A stretch of 64,000 nt of DNA from Micromonospora parathelypteridis (GCF_014201145.1 NZ_JACHDP010000001.1:5146001-5210000); one strand, 5' to 3'. Shown: positions 1 through 10,903, counted from the first letter of the stretch. Notes: a model not told the origin generated them from the letters alone. Numbers and translations are program-made.

Positions 1-492
1 GAGTTCGCCGTGGCCGCGGAGGGCGTCGATCCGGAGGCCCGGGTGCTGGCCGAGCGGCTCTTCGCACAGTTGGAGGCGGCCACCCGTCTCACCCTGCTCG
101 AAGCCCTGTCCGACGCGGCAGACGAGATCACCCGTGAGCTTGCACCCGGTTCGGTGCACGTCCGACTGCGCGGGCGTGAGCCCGATTTCGTGGTGGCGCC
201 GGCCAGCCCACCAACCGACGAGGCGGGCGAGGCCAGCGGCCCATCGACGCCATCGGCACCACTTCTCGCGCCGCCCGAGGGTGACGACGGTGGCACCTCG
301 CGGATCAACCTCCGGCTTCCCGACCACCTCAAGGCCAGCGTCGAGGAGGCCGCGGGCCGTGCCGGGCTCTCGGTCAACGCCTGGCTGGTGCGAGCTGTCG
401 CCGGCGCCATCGGGACGGGCGAAACGGAGCGTCGTCCGCCCCGCCGGGTGGAGCCGCGCTCCGGCCAGCACTTCACCGGCTGGGCCCGCTAA
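1..492 (+). CDS. Ribbon-helix-helix (HicB/Arc-like) protein, probably 5'-truncated by the window edge
   Basis: The frame is open from the first base. A GTG at 10 gives 160 residues, but three more in-frame codons precede it, so the true start may lie outside the window. Residues about 15-45 are helical (acidic and Leu-rich), 62-95 form a Pro/Ala/Ser-rich linker, and 98-132 match the Arc/CopG ribbon-helix-helix fold: an R-I-N-L-R-L strand, then helices with the S-V-N-A-W-L-V-R-A turn typical of HicB-type antitoxins. No toxin partner is visible. The next genes are a DUF4097 protein and an ABC exporter 75 nt downstream on the same strand, so I infer a DNA-binding regulator of that set rather than a classic antitoxin. 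Family call is good; role is inferred. Confidence 0.75.
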   Translation, partial: EFAVAAEGVDPEARVLAERLFAQLEAATRLTLLEALSDAADEITRELAPGSVHVRLRGREPDFVVAPASPPTDEAGEASGPSTPSAPLLAPPEGDDGGTSRINLRLPDHLKASVEEAAGRAGLSVNAWLVRAVAGAIGTGETERRPPRRVEPRSGQHFTGWAR

Positions 493-566
493 CCCCCCGT
501 ACCCCTCTTTCCCCTCGCGCCGCTGACCAGCGGCGACATTCGCCGACCACCTTCCGGGAGACCACC

Positions 567-1412
567 ATGCCTGTTTTCGACACACCAGAACCGATAACCG
601 TCCAGATCGAATTGCCCGTCGGGGACGCCTGGATCGCCGCGAGTGACCGCACCGACACGGTGGTGACGGTGCGACCCCGCGATTCGTCGAGCAAAGCCGA
701 CGTGAGCGCCGCGGAACAGACCACCGTCGAGTACGCCGCCGGCAAACTGCTGATCAGGGCGCCGAAGAATTGGCGTCGCTACGGATTCTTCGGCAACGGC
801 CCGTCGGTCGACGTGCTGATCGAGGTGCCGACCGGTTCACGGGTGCACGCCGAGGCGGCGTGGGCGGCGTTCCGCTGCGAGGGTCGGCTCGGCGAGTGCC
901 GCCTCAAGACCGGAGGTGGGATCCGCCTCGAGGAGACCGGACCGCTGGACATCGACACCAGTCACGGCGAGGTCGCGGTCGACCGCGTTGCCGGTTCCGC
1001 TCGGATCAAGTCCTCATCCGGCAAGGTGCGCATCGGTGCGGTCGACGGCACCGCGGAGGTCAAGAACTCCTCCGGCGACTGCTGGATCGGCCAGAGCGGT
1101 GGAAACGTCCGGATCAACACCGCCTACGGCGACATCACCGTCGACGCGCCGGCGGCCTCGGTGAACGCCCGCACCGCGTACGGCAACGTCCGGCTGGGCG
1201 AGGTCGTACGCGGGTCGATCGAACTGCAGACCTCCTACGGCGCGATCGAGATCGGCATCCGGCGGGGCACCGCCGCCTGGCTCGACGTCAGCTCCAAGCA
1301 CGGTCGAGTGCACAACGCGCTCGAAACGACCGACAGCCCGGCGCAGACCGACGAGACGGTCGAGGTCCGGGCGCACACCTCCTACGGCGACGTCACCATC
1401 CGCCGCGCCTGA
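567..1412 (+). CDS. DUF4097-family beta-strand repeat protein
   Basis: 281 residues with no signal peptide or membrane segment. From about residue 95 on, short repeats of the type S/T-S/A-Y/S/H-G-x-V/I recur about every 20 residues (SHGEV, SSGKV, SSGDC, AYGDI, AYGNV, SYGAI, KHGRV, SYGDV). This is the right-handed beta-helix pattern of DUF4097 proteins. The family is often encoded beside ABC exporters or two-component systems in actinomycetes and Firmicutes and has no firmly assigned activity. Here the next gene starts 33 nt downstream behind a near-perfect Shine-Dalgarno site (AAAGGAGG, 1433-1440), so it is probably co-transcribed with the exporter. A role as an envelope-stress or ligand scaffold for the exporter is inference. 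Confidence 0.85.
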   Translation: MPVFDTPEPITVQIELPVGDAWIAASDRTDTVVTVRPRDSSSKADVSAAEQTTVEYAAGKLLIRAPKNWRRYGFFGNGPSVDVLIEVPTGSRVHAEAAWAAFRCEGRLGECRLKTGGGIRLEETGPLDIDTSHGEVAVDRVAGSARIKSSSGKVRIGAVDGTAEVKNSSGDCWIGQSGGNVRINTAYGDITVDAPAASVNARTAYGNVRLGEVVRGSIELQTSYGAIEIGIRRGTAAWLDVSSKHGRVHNALETTDSPAQTDETVEVRAHTSYGDVTIRRA

Positions 1413-1445
1413 TCCGGCAGCACACCGACCACAAAGGAGGAAACC

Positions 1446-2419
<974 letters not shown>

Positions 2420-2423
<4 letters not shown>

Positions 2424-3208
2424 GCACCCTCTCCCTCGCCGTCCGCGACTCGAGCACGATGCTGCGGCGCAACCTCCTGCACCTGCGGCGCTATCCGTCG
2501 ATGACCTTCTTCCTCGTCGGGATTCCGGTCATCATCCTGCTGCTGTTCGTCTACGTCTTCGGTGGCACGCTCGGCGCCGGCCTCGGACCCTCCGGCGACC
2601 GCACCGACTACGCCAACTACGTCACCCCCGGCATCCTGCTCATCACGGTCGCCACCGCGGCGCAGGGCACCGCCATCTCCGTCGCGATGGACATGACCGA
2701 GGGCATCATCGCCAGGTTCCGAACCATGGCGATCTTCCGACCCTCGGTCCTCACGGGCCACGTGCTGGGCAGCCTGATCCAGACCCTGTTCAGCCTCGCG
2801 GTCGTCACCGGCGTGGCAGTGCTCGTCGGGTTCCGCCCCACGGCCAACCCGGTCGAGTGGCTCGCCGCGATCGGCGTCCTCGCCATGATCACCTTTGCGC
2901 TCATCTGGCTGTCGGTCGCCCTCGGCATGGTGAGCGACAGTGTCGAGACGGCGAGCAACCTGCCCATGCCGCTGGTGCTCCTGCCCTTCCTCGGCAGCGG
3001 GTTCGTCCCCACCGACTCCATGCCGACGCCGGTACGCTTGTTCGCCGACTACCAGCCCTTCACGCCCGTCATGGAAACCCTCCGCGGTCTGCTGCTCGGC
3101 AGCGGGATCGGCGCCAACGGGATCATCGCGGTCGCCTGGTGCGTCGTCATCACCGTGGTCTGCTTCCTCTGGGCCAAAGCCCTGTACAACCGCAATCGGT
3201 CCGCCTGA
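2420..3208 (+). CDS. ABC-2 type transporter permease (DrrB-like)
   Basis: 262 residues with about six hydrophobic segments: near residues 27-48, 65-85, 110-130, 140-165, 172-190 and 230-250. This is the ABC-2/DrrB layout. The cytoplasmic stretch after the second segment contains the F-R-x-M motif (ARFRTMAIFRPSVL) conserved in DrrB-type permeases. Its ATG overlaps the ATPase stop codon, which implies translational coupling and a 1:1 complex. It is the last gene of the transcription unit; a long repeat-rich gap follows. The substrate cannot be told from sequence. Confidence 0.9.
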
Positions 3209-3245
3209 TCCGCCCGGCGGGTCTGGCCCTGCGCAATCCGGCGCA

Positions 3246-3321
3246 TGATCGACTGCATATCGCCGATATTGCGGTGTCCGGCGGACCGGATACCGCAATG
3301 TCGCCGATATGGAGTCGATCA
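3246..3321. repeat. Extragenic palindromic hairpin element, copy 1
   Basis: The 76 nt fold into one hairpin: a 36-nt left arm (3246-3281) pairs with a 36-nt right arm (3286-3321) around a four-base CGGA loop. There are only two mismatches (3255/3312 and 3263/3304) and two G-T wobbles. It begins 37 nt after the exporter operon, so it could act as its terminator. A second copy with the same arms and a changed tip lies at 3647. Both are preceded by the same CGGCGCA. The form suggests a REP/MITE-like dispersed element. Confidence 0.85.
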
Positions 3322-3439
3322 CGGCGGCCTGGTTACCCTCGGGCCGCAGGATGCGCGGACGCTGGGCGCATGACAGACGCAACGCGCGCCTGCACTCGGC
3401 ACGCCCGCCCGCGCGGCACGTCCGCCCGCGCGAGCCGTT

Positions 3440-3592
3440 CTCGTGGGGCGCGTCTGCTCGTGGGGCGCGTCTGCTCGTGGGGCGCGTCTGCTCGTGGGGC
3501 GCGTCTGCTCGTGGGGCGCGTCTGCTCGTGCGGCGCGTCCGCTCGTGCGGCGCGTCCGCTCGCGCGGCACGTCCGCTCGCCGGGCGCGGCAC
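3440..3592. repeat. 17-bp tandem repeat array, nine units
   Basis: Units start at 3440, 3457, 3474, 3491, 3508, 3525, 3542, 3559 and 3576, exactly 17 bp apart. The consensus of the first five is CTCGTGGGGCGCGTCTG. Later units drift (GTGCGG, CGCGCGG). Seventeen is not a multiple of three, so the array cannot encode a peptide repeat. It sits between the two hairpin copies. The near-identity of the first units suggests recent slippage expansion. Confidence 0.9.
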
Positions 3593-3646
3593 GGCGCGGG
3601 ACGCACGCGGCACGGCGTACGGTCCGGTGCGACGGGTTCCGGCGCA

Positions 3647-3722
3647 TGATCGACTCCATGTCGCCGATATTGCGGTGTCCGGCCGCCTCGATACCGCAAT
3701 GTCGCCGATATGGAGTCGATCA
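3647..3722. repeat. Extragenic palindromic hairpin element, copy 2
   Basis: Same 36+4+36 architecture as copy 1 at 3246: left arm 3647-3682, loop CCGC, right arm 3687-3722. The outer mismatch of copy 1 is repaired here (C-G), while the tip differs (CTCGA opposite TCCGG). The conserved arm core reads ATCGACTCCATGTCGCCGAT. Two near-identical copies 401 bp apart in one gap point to a mobile or amplified element rather than chance. Confidence 0.85.
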
Positions 3723-3844
3723 CGACCATTTGATTCGCTGCGGCCGCGCGAGACACGCGGCAAGCGGCACGGGCGCACAATCCACTGCGGCACGACGCAC
3801 AAGCACGACGCCGCACGCACCAAGCACCACGCACGACGCACCAC

Positions 3845-4080
3845 GCATGACGGGCGGGGTCACTGGACGCGTGGGGCGTAGGACGCGCACGACGCACGAC
3901 GCACGACGCACGACGCACGACGCATGACGGGTGGGGTCACTGGACGCGTGGGGCGTAGGACGCGCGCGGCGCACGACGAACAACCACGACGCGCGACGGG
4001 CGGGTCACTGGACGCCTGCGGCGTAGGACGCGCGGCGCACGACGCGTGGGCGTATGACGCGTGGGCGTATGACGCGCGGG
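3845..4080. repeat. Nested 7-bp and ~77-bp repeats
   Basis: A ~44-bp block beginning GCATGACGGG and containing GGGTCACTGGACGCGTGGGG occurs at 3845, 3922 and, diverged, 3991. Between the first two, the heptamer GCACGAC is repeated five times in tandem from 3887 to 3921 and a sixth, mutated copy (GCATGAC) starts the second block. A 15-bp unit (GACGCGTGGGCGTAT) occurs twice near 4041-4070. The heptamer array appears to have arisen inside the longer duplication. No coding sense in any frame. Confidence 0.8.
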
Positions 4081-4155
4081 GCGCGCGGGAGCGCGACTGA
4101 CGCGGGCGGCGCGCGGTGCGGGCTTGTGTCGACTGGGTGGGACTGGAACGTCGAA

Positions 4156-4169
4156 TGTTATCGATAACA
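4156..4169. promoter_or_regulatory. LacI-type operator, site 1 (TGTTATCGATAACA)
   Basis: A perfect 14-bp palindrome, 444 bp upstream of the ribulokinase start. It fits the pattern TGTKANCGNTNACA shared by six other sites in the window, all ahead of sugar genes. Its distance from the promoter suggests an auxiliary site, perhaps for looping with the sites at 4290 and 4559. Confidence 0.7.
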
Positions 4170-4289
4170 AGGCCCGATGTGTTGGCTGCGGCAGGCGCGC
4201 GCTGGCTTCCGAAGCGCTCAGCTATGAGCCCGGTAGTGGCCGCGGGTCAATTCAGGGGCTTGATCATGAGGGCGTAGCCACCTCGTTGA

Positions 4290-4303
4290 TGTTATCGCTG
4301 ACA
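4290..4303. promoter_or_regulatory. LacI-type operator, site 2 (TGTTATCGCTGACA)
   Basis: An imperfect palindrome inside GATGTTATCGCTGACATC (4288-4305). It fits TGTKANCGNTNACA. It is 134 bp from site 1 and 269 bp from the promoter-proximal site at 4559, so a looped arrangement is possible. Confidence 0.6.
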
Positions 4304-4544
4304 TCATCGCCGGTTGCCGATCGGTCGTGACCGGACGAGCGTCCCGAAGTCGTCCGAGATGCAGTGTCTGGCGCCCGGCCTGCGGAGGGGTTCCCGGTCG
4401 GCCGTCGGGCCGGGCGCCGAGTCCTTCCGTCCCCGCGTTCTGCGGTTGGCACCGGAATCACGCCTTTTGTGCCGGTCCGTTATCGACGCGCCCGAGTCGG
4501 TCCGGCTTCCGCGTTCCGTTACGGAGCTGTTGCGCCTGGATGTC

Positions 4545-4573
4545 TTGACGAGGCTGGATGTGAGCGTTAACAC
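4545..4573 (+). promoter_or_regulatory. Promoter and overlapping LacI-type operator of the arabinose operon
   Basis: A -35 box TTGACG (4545-4550) lies 17 nt before a -10-like TAACAC (4568-4573). The operator TGTGAGCGTTAACA (4559-4572) covers the spacer and -10, so a bound repressor would block RNA polymerase. The same geometry recurs at 19274 and, less exactly, at 13538. A second small palindrome, CCGTTAACGG, lies at 4579-4588 just before the ribosome-binding site. Confidence 0.7.
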
Positions 4574-4599
4574 TATCCCCGTTAACGGTGGAGGTGAAC

Positions 4600-6282
4600 A
4601 TGAACGGTGTGGACGGAGCTGACGACCGCTATGTCGTCGGTGTCGATTTCGGCACCCTGTCCGGGCGAGCTCTGGTGGTCCGAATCGGTGATGGTGCCGA
4701 GTTGGGGACCGCGGTGCACGAGTACGGCGACGGCGTCATCAGTTCGGCGCTTCCGGGAGGCCAGACGCTGCCCCCGGACTGGGCTCTGCAGAATCCGGAG
4801 GACTACCGCGACGTGCTGCGGTACGCCGTCCCGGCCGCGGTGTCGGCCGCGGGGGTGGATCCCGCCGCGGTCGTCGGCATCGGCATCGACTTCACCGCCT
4901 GCACGGTGCTGCCGACGGACGCCGACGGCACTCCGCTCTGCGAGGTCCCCGAGCTGCGCGACCGGCCGCACGCCTGGGTCAAGCTGTGGAAGCACCACGC
5001 CGCGCAGCCGCACGCCGACCGGATCAACGCGCTCGCCCACGAGCGGGCAGAGCCGTGGATCGGCCGGTACGGCGGCAAGATCTCCGCCGAGTGGCAGTTC
5101 GCCAAGGGACTTCAGGTGCTGGAGGAGGACCCCGAGGTCTACCACCGCGCCGAGCGCTTCATCGAGGCAGCCGACTGGATCGTCTGGCAGCTCAGCGGCA
5201 CCGAGACCCGCAACGTGTGCACGGCCGGATACAAGGGCATCCTGCAGGACGGTCAGTACCCCAGTGCGGGTTTCCTGACCGCGCTCAACCCCGGCTTCGG
5301 CGACTTCGTGACGAAGCTGGACGGCCCGTTGCTGCCGCTCGGCGCCCAAGCTGGCACGCTCACCGCGCAAGCCGCCGCGTGGACCGGCCTCCCGGAGGGG
5401 ATCGCGGTTGCCGCCGGCAACGTCGACGCACACGTCACCGCGGCGGCCGCGCAGGCCGTGGAGCCCGGCCGGCTCGTCGCGATCATGGGTACCTCGACCT
5501 GCCACGTCGTCAACGGCGCGGAGCTCGCCGAGGTGGCCGGCATGTGCGGTGTCGTGGACGGCGGCATCAGCCCCGGCGCATGGGGTTACGAGGCTGGGCA
5601 GAGCGGCGTCGGCGACATCTTCGGCTGGTTCGTCAACCACGCCGCCCCGGCTGGCGTCTCCTCGCACGAACACCTCACCGAGTTGGCCGCGAGCCAACCG
5701 GTCGGGGCGCACGGCCTGATCGCGTTGGACTGGTGGAACGGCAACCGCTCGCTGCTGGTCAACCACGATCTCAGCGGGATGATCGTCGGGATGACCCTGG
5801 CCACCCGGCCGCAGGACATCTACCGGGCGCTTTTGGAGTCGACTGCCTTCGGCACGCGGATGATCATCGAGGCGTTCGTCGAAGCCGGAGTCGCCGTGAA
5901 CGACCTGGTGATCGCCGGTGGCCTCACCAACAACAAACTGCTGATGCAGATCTACGCCGACGTGACCCGGCGGCCGCTGAACATCATCGCTTCCGCACAG
6001 GGACCGGCGCTGGGGTCGGCGATCCATGCCGCCGTCGCCGCCGGTGAGTTCCCCTCGATCCATGAAGCCTCGCAGGCGATGGGTCGGGTGCACGAGGCCG
6101 TCTACCGACCGGATCCCGAGCGGGCGCGCGCGTACGACGCCCTGTACGCCGAGTACCGGACGCTGCACGACCACTTCGGTCGCGGCGGCAACGACGTCAT
6201 GCTCCGCCTGCGGGCGATCCGGAACGCGGCCGTCGAGACCGACGCGGTCACGCCCGAGCCCGCGCTGGAGGTGGTCGCATGA
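4600..6282 (+). CDS. araB: L-ribulokinase
   Basis: 560 residues from the ATG at 4600. GGAGG at 4590-4594 with a 5-nt gap supports this start over the GTG at 4588, which overlaps that site. It phosphorylates L-ribulose to L-ribulose-5-P with ATP in the cytosol, the second step of arabinose breakdown. FGGY-kinase features: N-terminal G-V-D-F-G-T-L-S-G-R phosphate loop, D-F-T-A-C-T near 90, the G-T-S-T-C-H-V segment near 300, the W-G-Y-E-A-G-Q-S-G-V-G-D motif typical of ribulokinases, and I-A-G-G-L-T-N-N near 440 in the C-terminal ATP-binding half. Length matches bacterial AraB (~560). The stop overlaps the next gene start (ATGA). First gene of a seven-gene operon. Confidence 0.97.
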   Translation: MNGVDGADDRYVVGVDFGTLSGRALVVRIGDGAELGTAVHEYGDGVISSALPGGQTLPPDWALQNPEDYRDVLRYAVPAAVSAAGVDPAAVVGIGIDFTACTVLPTDADGTPLCEVPELRDRPHAWVKLWKHHAAQPHADRINALAHERAEPWIGRYGGKISAEWQFAKGLQVLEEDPEVYHRAERFIEAADWIVWQLSGTETRNVCTAGYKGILQDGQYPSAGFLTALNPGFGDFVTKLDGPLLPLGAQAGTLTAQAAAWTGLPEGIAVAAGNVDAHVTAAAAQAVEPGRLVAIMGTSTCHVVNGAELAEVAGMCGVVDGGISPGAWGYEAGQSGVGDIFGWFVNHAAPAGVSSHEHLTELAASQPVGAHGLIALDWWNGNRSLLVNHDLSGMIVGMTLATRPQDIYRALLESTAFGTRMIIEAFVEAGVAVNDLVIAGGLTNNKLLMQIYADVTRRPLNIIASAQGPALGSAIHAAVAAGEFPSIHEASQAMGRVHEAVYRPDPERARAYDALYAEYRTLHDHFGRGGNDVMLRLRAIRNAAVETDAVTPEPALEVVA

Positions 6283-6971
6283 GCACCGAGGTGACCCGAC
6301 AGATCGGCGAGCTGCGTGCAACGGTCGCCCGCCTGCACACCGAACTCACCCGGTACGGCCTGGTCGCGTGGACGGCCGGCAACGTCTCGGCGCGGGTTCC
6401 CGGCCAGAACCTCATGGTGATCAAGCCGAGCGGCGTTGGCTACGACGATCTCTCGGCCGACACGATGGTGGTGTGTGACCTCGACGGCGTCCTCGTCGAG
6501 GGGGATCTCGCACCGTCCAGCGACACCGCCGCCCACGCCTACGTCTACCGGGCCATGCCCGAGGTCGGTGGGGTCGTGCACACGCACAGCTCGTACGCCA
6601 CCGCCTGGGCCGCGCGTGGGGAGGCGATTCCCTGCCACCTCACCGCCCAGGCCGACGAGTTCGGCGGGGAGATTCCGGTGGGTCCGTTCGCCCTGATCGG
6701 CGGCGACGACATCGGCAAGGGCATCGTCGGCACGCTCGCCGGGCACCGCTCACCCGCGGTGCTGATGCGTAACCACGGCGTCTTCACCATCGGCCGTGAC
6801 GCCCGCGCGGCGGTCAAGGCCGCGGTCATGTGTGAGGACGTCGCGCGTACGGCGCACCTGGCCCGCGCACTCGGGCAACCGGTGCCGATCGCGCAGGCCG
6901 ACATCGACGCGCTCTACCACCGCTACCAGAACGTCTACGGCCAACAACCAGTCCCGCCGACGGGTTCCTGA
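6279..6971 (+). CDS. araD: L-ribulose-5-phosphate 4-epimerase
   Basis: 230 residues, the usual length for AraD. It converts L-ribulose-5-P to D-xylulose-5-P by a retro-aldol reaction on a metal centre, feeding the pentose phosphate pathway. Class II aldolase fold features: G-N-V-S-A-R near 30, K-P-S-G-V-G-Y-D near 50, the zinc ligands in H-T-H-S near residues 104-106, and the third His in R-N-H-G-V-F near 167. The start overlaps the araB stop by four bases, so the two are translationally coupled. A 130-nt gap to the binding-protein gene follows. Confidence 0.96.
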   Translation: MSTEVTRQIGELRATVARLHTELTRYGLVAWTAGNVSARVPGQNLMVIKPSGVGYDDLSADTMVVCDLDGVLVEGDLAPSSDTAAHAYVYRAMPEVGGVVHTHSSYATAWAARGEAIPCHLTAQADEFGGEIPVGPFALIGGDDIGKGIVGTLAGHRSPAVLMRNHGVFTIGRDARAAVKAAVMCEDVARTAHLARALGQPVPIAQADIDALYHRYQNVYGQQPVPPTGS

Positions 6972-7101
6972 CCCTCCACCGGCAATGCCCGACCCCGTCG
7001 GTCTGCACCACCGAAGTAGCAGCACGCACCACCCGCGTACGCCGCTCCTTGCACATCGGCGGTTGGCGCGGTTACCCACCACACCGAGCCAAGGAGATTC
7101 G

Positions 7102-8106
7102 ATGATGGGAAAGATGCGAGTGCACTCCGCTCCGTGGCGCGCTGCCACGGTCCTCGCCAGCGTGCTGCTCGTCGGCAGCATGGCAGCCTGCGGCAACAGC
7201 GACACCGGTGGCGGCTCCAAGGACGACGGCAAGCTCACGATGGGTTTCTCGCAGGTCGGCGCGGAGAGCGGCTGGCGTACCGCGAACACCACCTCGATCA
7301 AGGACGCCGCCACCGCGGCGGGGATCGAGCTGAAGTTCGACGACGCTCAGCAGAAGCAGGAAAACCAGATCAAGGCGATCCGCAACTACATCCAGCAGAA
7401 GGTCGACGTGATCGCCTTCTCGCCGGTGGTGGAGTCCGGGTGGGACACCGTGCTCAAGGAGGCCAAGGACGCCGGCATCCCGGTCATCCTGACCGACCGC
7501 TCGGTCGACTCGGCCGACAAGACCCTGTACAAGACCTTCCTCGGCTCGGACTTCGTCAAGGAGGGCAAGCTCGCCGGTGAGTGGCTGGTCGAGCAGAAGA
7601 AGACCGCCTCGGGCCCGGTGAACATCGTCGAGCTGCAGGGCACCACCGGCGCGGCGCCGGCCAACGACCGCAAGAAGGGCTTCGCCGAGGCGATCGGCGC
7701 CAACCCGAACCTGAAGATCATCGCCTCTCAGACGGGCGACTTCACCCGGGCCGGCGGCAAGCAGGTCATGGAGCAGTTCCTCAAGGCCAACAAGCAGATC
7801 GACGTGCTGTTCGCGCACAACGACGACATGGGCCTTGGCGCGCTTGAGGCGATCACCGCCGCTGGCAAGGTACCGGGCAAGGACATCACCATCATCACGG
7901 TCGACGCTGTCAAGGACGGCATGCAGGCTCTCGCCGACGGGAAGTTCAACTTCATCGCGGAGTGCAGCCCGCTGCTCGGCCCACAGCTGATGGACCTGGC
8001 CAAGAAGGTCGACGCCGGCGAGGAGGTGCCTGCTCGGATCGAGACCGAGGAGACCACCTTCACGACCGAGCAGGCCAAGGAAGCACTGCCGAACCGCAAG
8101 TACTGA
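7102..8106 (+). CDS. Sugar ABC transporter substrate-binding lipoprotein (YtfQ-like)
   Basis: 334 residues from the ATG at 7102, set by AAGGAG at 7091-7096; longer upstream frames are spurious. A basic n-region and hydrophobic segment end at a lipobox (S-M-A-A-C), so it should be a membrane-anchored lipoprotein. The mature part is a type I periplasmic-binding fold (Peripla_BP_4) and resembles E. coli YtfQ, the galactofuranose-binding protein: S-Q-V-G-A-E-S-G-W-R near the N-terminus, F-S-P-V-V-E-S-G-W-D, D-R-S-V-D and A-H-N-D-D-M-G-L-G-A. YtfQ-type importers also take arabinofuranose. Placement between araD and araA makes L-arabinose the likely ligand. A hairpin follows the stop. Confidence 0.93.
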   Translation: MMGKMRVHSAPWRAATVLASVLLVGSMAACGNSDTGGGSKDDGKLTMGFSQVGAESGWRTANTTSIKDAATAAGIELKFDDAQQKQENQIKAIRNYIQQKVDVIAFSPVVESGWDTVLKEAKDAGIPVILTDRSVDSADKTLYKTFLGSDFVKEGKLAGEWLVEQKKTASGPVNIVELQGTTGAAPANDRKKGFAEAIGANPNLKIIASQTGDFTRAGGKQVMEQFLKANKQIDVLFAHNDDMGLGALEAITAAGKVPGKDITIITVDAVKDGMQALADGKFNFIAECSPLLGPQLMDLAKKVDAGEEVPARIETEETTFTTEQAKEALPNRKY

Positions 8107-8115
8107 TCGACGCTG

Positions 8116-8143
8116 GGGGTCGCCGCGTTCGCGTGGCGGCCCC
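8116..8143. terminator. Intra-operon hairpin after the binding-protein gene
   Basis: An 11-bp stem (8116-8126 with 8133-8143, two G-T wobbles) and a 6-nt loop, 9 nt after the stop codon. No T-tract follows. In importer operons such hairpins usually attenuate readthrough or protect the upstream mRNA, giving more binding protein than ATPase and permease. Confidence 0.65.
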
Positions 8144-8294
8144 GCTGCGTCGCGCCATCGCCCACAACGGACCGGGCCTGGCCCGCGACCAACCCGTACG
8201 ACGCCCGCCGGAGCGGCCCCGCAGGGACGACCGGCCGGGGCGCCGGGAGCGTAGCGGCCCTTCCGTGCCGACAACCCAGAAGAGGTCTGATGGG

Positions 8295-9832
<1,538 letters not shown>

Positions 9833-9836
<4 letters not shown>

Positions 9837-10903
9837 ACGACACCATGGGCCGCTACCGGACGGTGATCGGTCACCGGCTGTTCTGGCCCGCCGCCGTGCT
9901 GGTCGTCATGCTCGCCGCTAACACGATCTACCGGCCCGGGTTCCTGTCCATCGAGCTCAAGGACGGGCACCTGTACGGCACGCCGATCGACATCCTGCGG
10001 CTGAGCGCACCGCTGATCCTCGTCGCCCTGGGCATGACCATGGTCATCTCGACCGGCGGCATCGACCTGTCGGTCGGCTCGCTCTGCGCGATCAGTGGCG
10101 CGATCGCCTGCATGTACATCAGCAAGCAGCCCGACCAGAACAGCCTCGGCGTGGTGCTGACCGCCCTCGCGATGGCGTTGGGGGTCTCGCTCGTGCTCGG
10201 CGCCTGGAACGGCGTGCTGGTGGCCGTGATCGGCATTCAACCGATCATCGCCACCCTGATCCTGATGGTGGCTGGCCGGGGCCTCGCCCAGCTGATCACC
10301 GAGGGGCAGATCATCACCATCAACTCCGAGCCGTACCGCGCGATCGGCCTGGGCCACATGCTGACCCTGCCGCTGGCCATCTTCATCGCCCTCGCCGCTG
10401 CCCTGCTCGTCGCCGCGTTCACCCGCCGCAGTGCGCTCGGCATGATCATCGAGTCGGTCGGCGGTAACGCCGAGGCCAGCCGCCTGGCGGGCATCCGCTC
10501 CGGCCGGATCGTGTTCCTCGTGTACGTGCTCAGTGCCGGCTGCGCCGCGATCGCCGGTTTCATGATGACGGCCAACGTCTCCAGCGCCGACGGTAACGCG
10601 GCCGGCCTCTGGGTGGAGTTGGACGCCATTCTCGCGGTCGTCATCGGCGGCACGTCCCTCGCGGGCGGCCGGTTCTTCCTCAGCGGCACGATCATCGGTG
10701 CGCTGATCATTCAAACCCTGACCACCACGGTGTACGCCATGGACATCTCCCCGCAGACCTCGCTGCTGTTCAAAGCGGTCGTCGTCATCGCGGTCTGCCT
10801 CATCCAGGCACCGGCCTTCCGGGCCCGGTTCGCCCGCCGCAGGCGCAACGCGCCGTCGCCGGGCGCCATCGCCGACAAGCCGAAGGAGCAGGTGCCGGCA
10901 TGA
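9833..10903 (+). CDS. Sugar ABC transporter permease 1 (YtfT-like)
   Basis: 356 residues. The ATG overlaps the stop of the ATPase gene. About nine to ten hydrophobic segments fit the BPD_transp_2 (RbsC) family. The conserved G-G-I-D-L-S-V-G-S motif near residue 77 and the V-I-G-G-T-S-L-A-G-G motif near 265 are both present. It pairs with the second, different permease directly downstream, which is the YtfT/YjfF heterodimer layout rather than the RbsC homodimer. The C-terminal 30 residues are basic and cytoplasmic. Confidence 0.92.

Larger units (their letters stand above)
3209..4544. other. Long repeat-rich intergenic region with no convincing gene
   Basis: About 1.3 kb without a credible coding region. 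Open frames exist on both strands only because the DNA is very GC-rich and repetitive; their products are Arg/Ala/Gly/Ser strings with no domain or Shine-Dalgarno site. It holds two copies of a 76-nt hairpin (3246-3321, 3647-3722), a 17-bp tandem array (3440-3592) and a 7-bp/77-bp repeat block (3845-4080). From about 4131 the sequence returns to ordinary composition and carries two operator-like palindromes (4156, 4290) ahead of the arabinose operon. No tRNA or terminator-with-U-tract was seen here. Confidence 0.7.

Noticed and set aside
10..492. HicA/HicB toxin-antitoxin module
   Set aside because: The ribbon-helix-helix domain is present but no toxin gene is adjacent within the window; the neighbours are an exporter unit.
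3319..3927. Several overlapping open frames with Arg/Ala/Ser-rich products in the repeat region
   Set aside because: They arise from 17-bp and 7-bp repeats in very GC-rich DNA, exist in many frames on both strands at once, and lack domains and ribosome-binding sites.
3239..4080. Possible CRISPR array because of regular repeats
   Set aside because: The 17-bp and 7-bp repeats are contiguous with no spacers, and no cas gene is present.
4131..4544. Candidate small genes in the gap before araB
   Set aside because: Frames of 65-100 codons on both strands have no domain or Shine-Dalgarno site; the stretch is better explained as regulatory DNA with operators.
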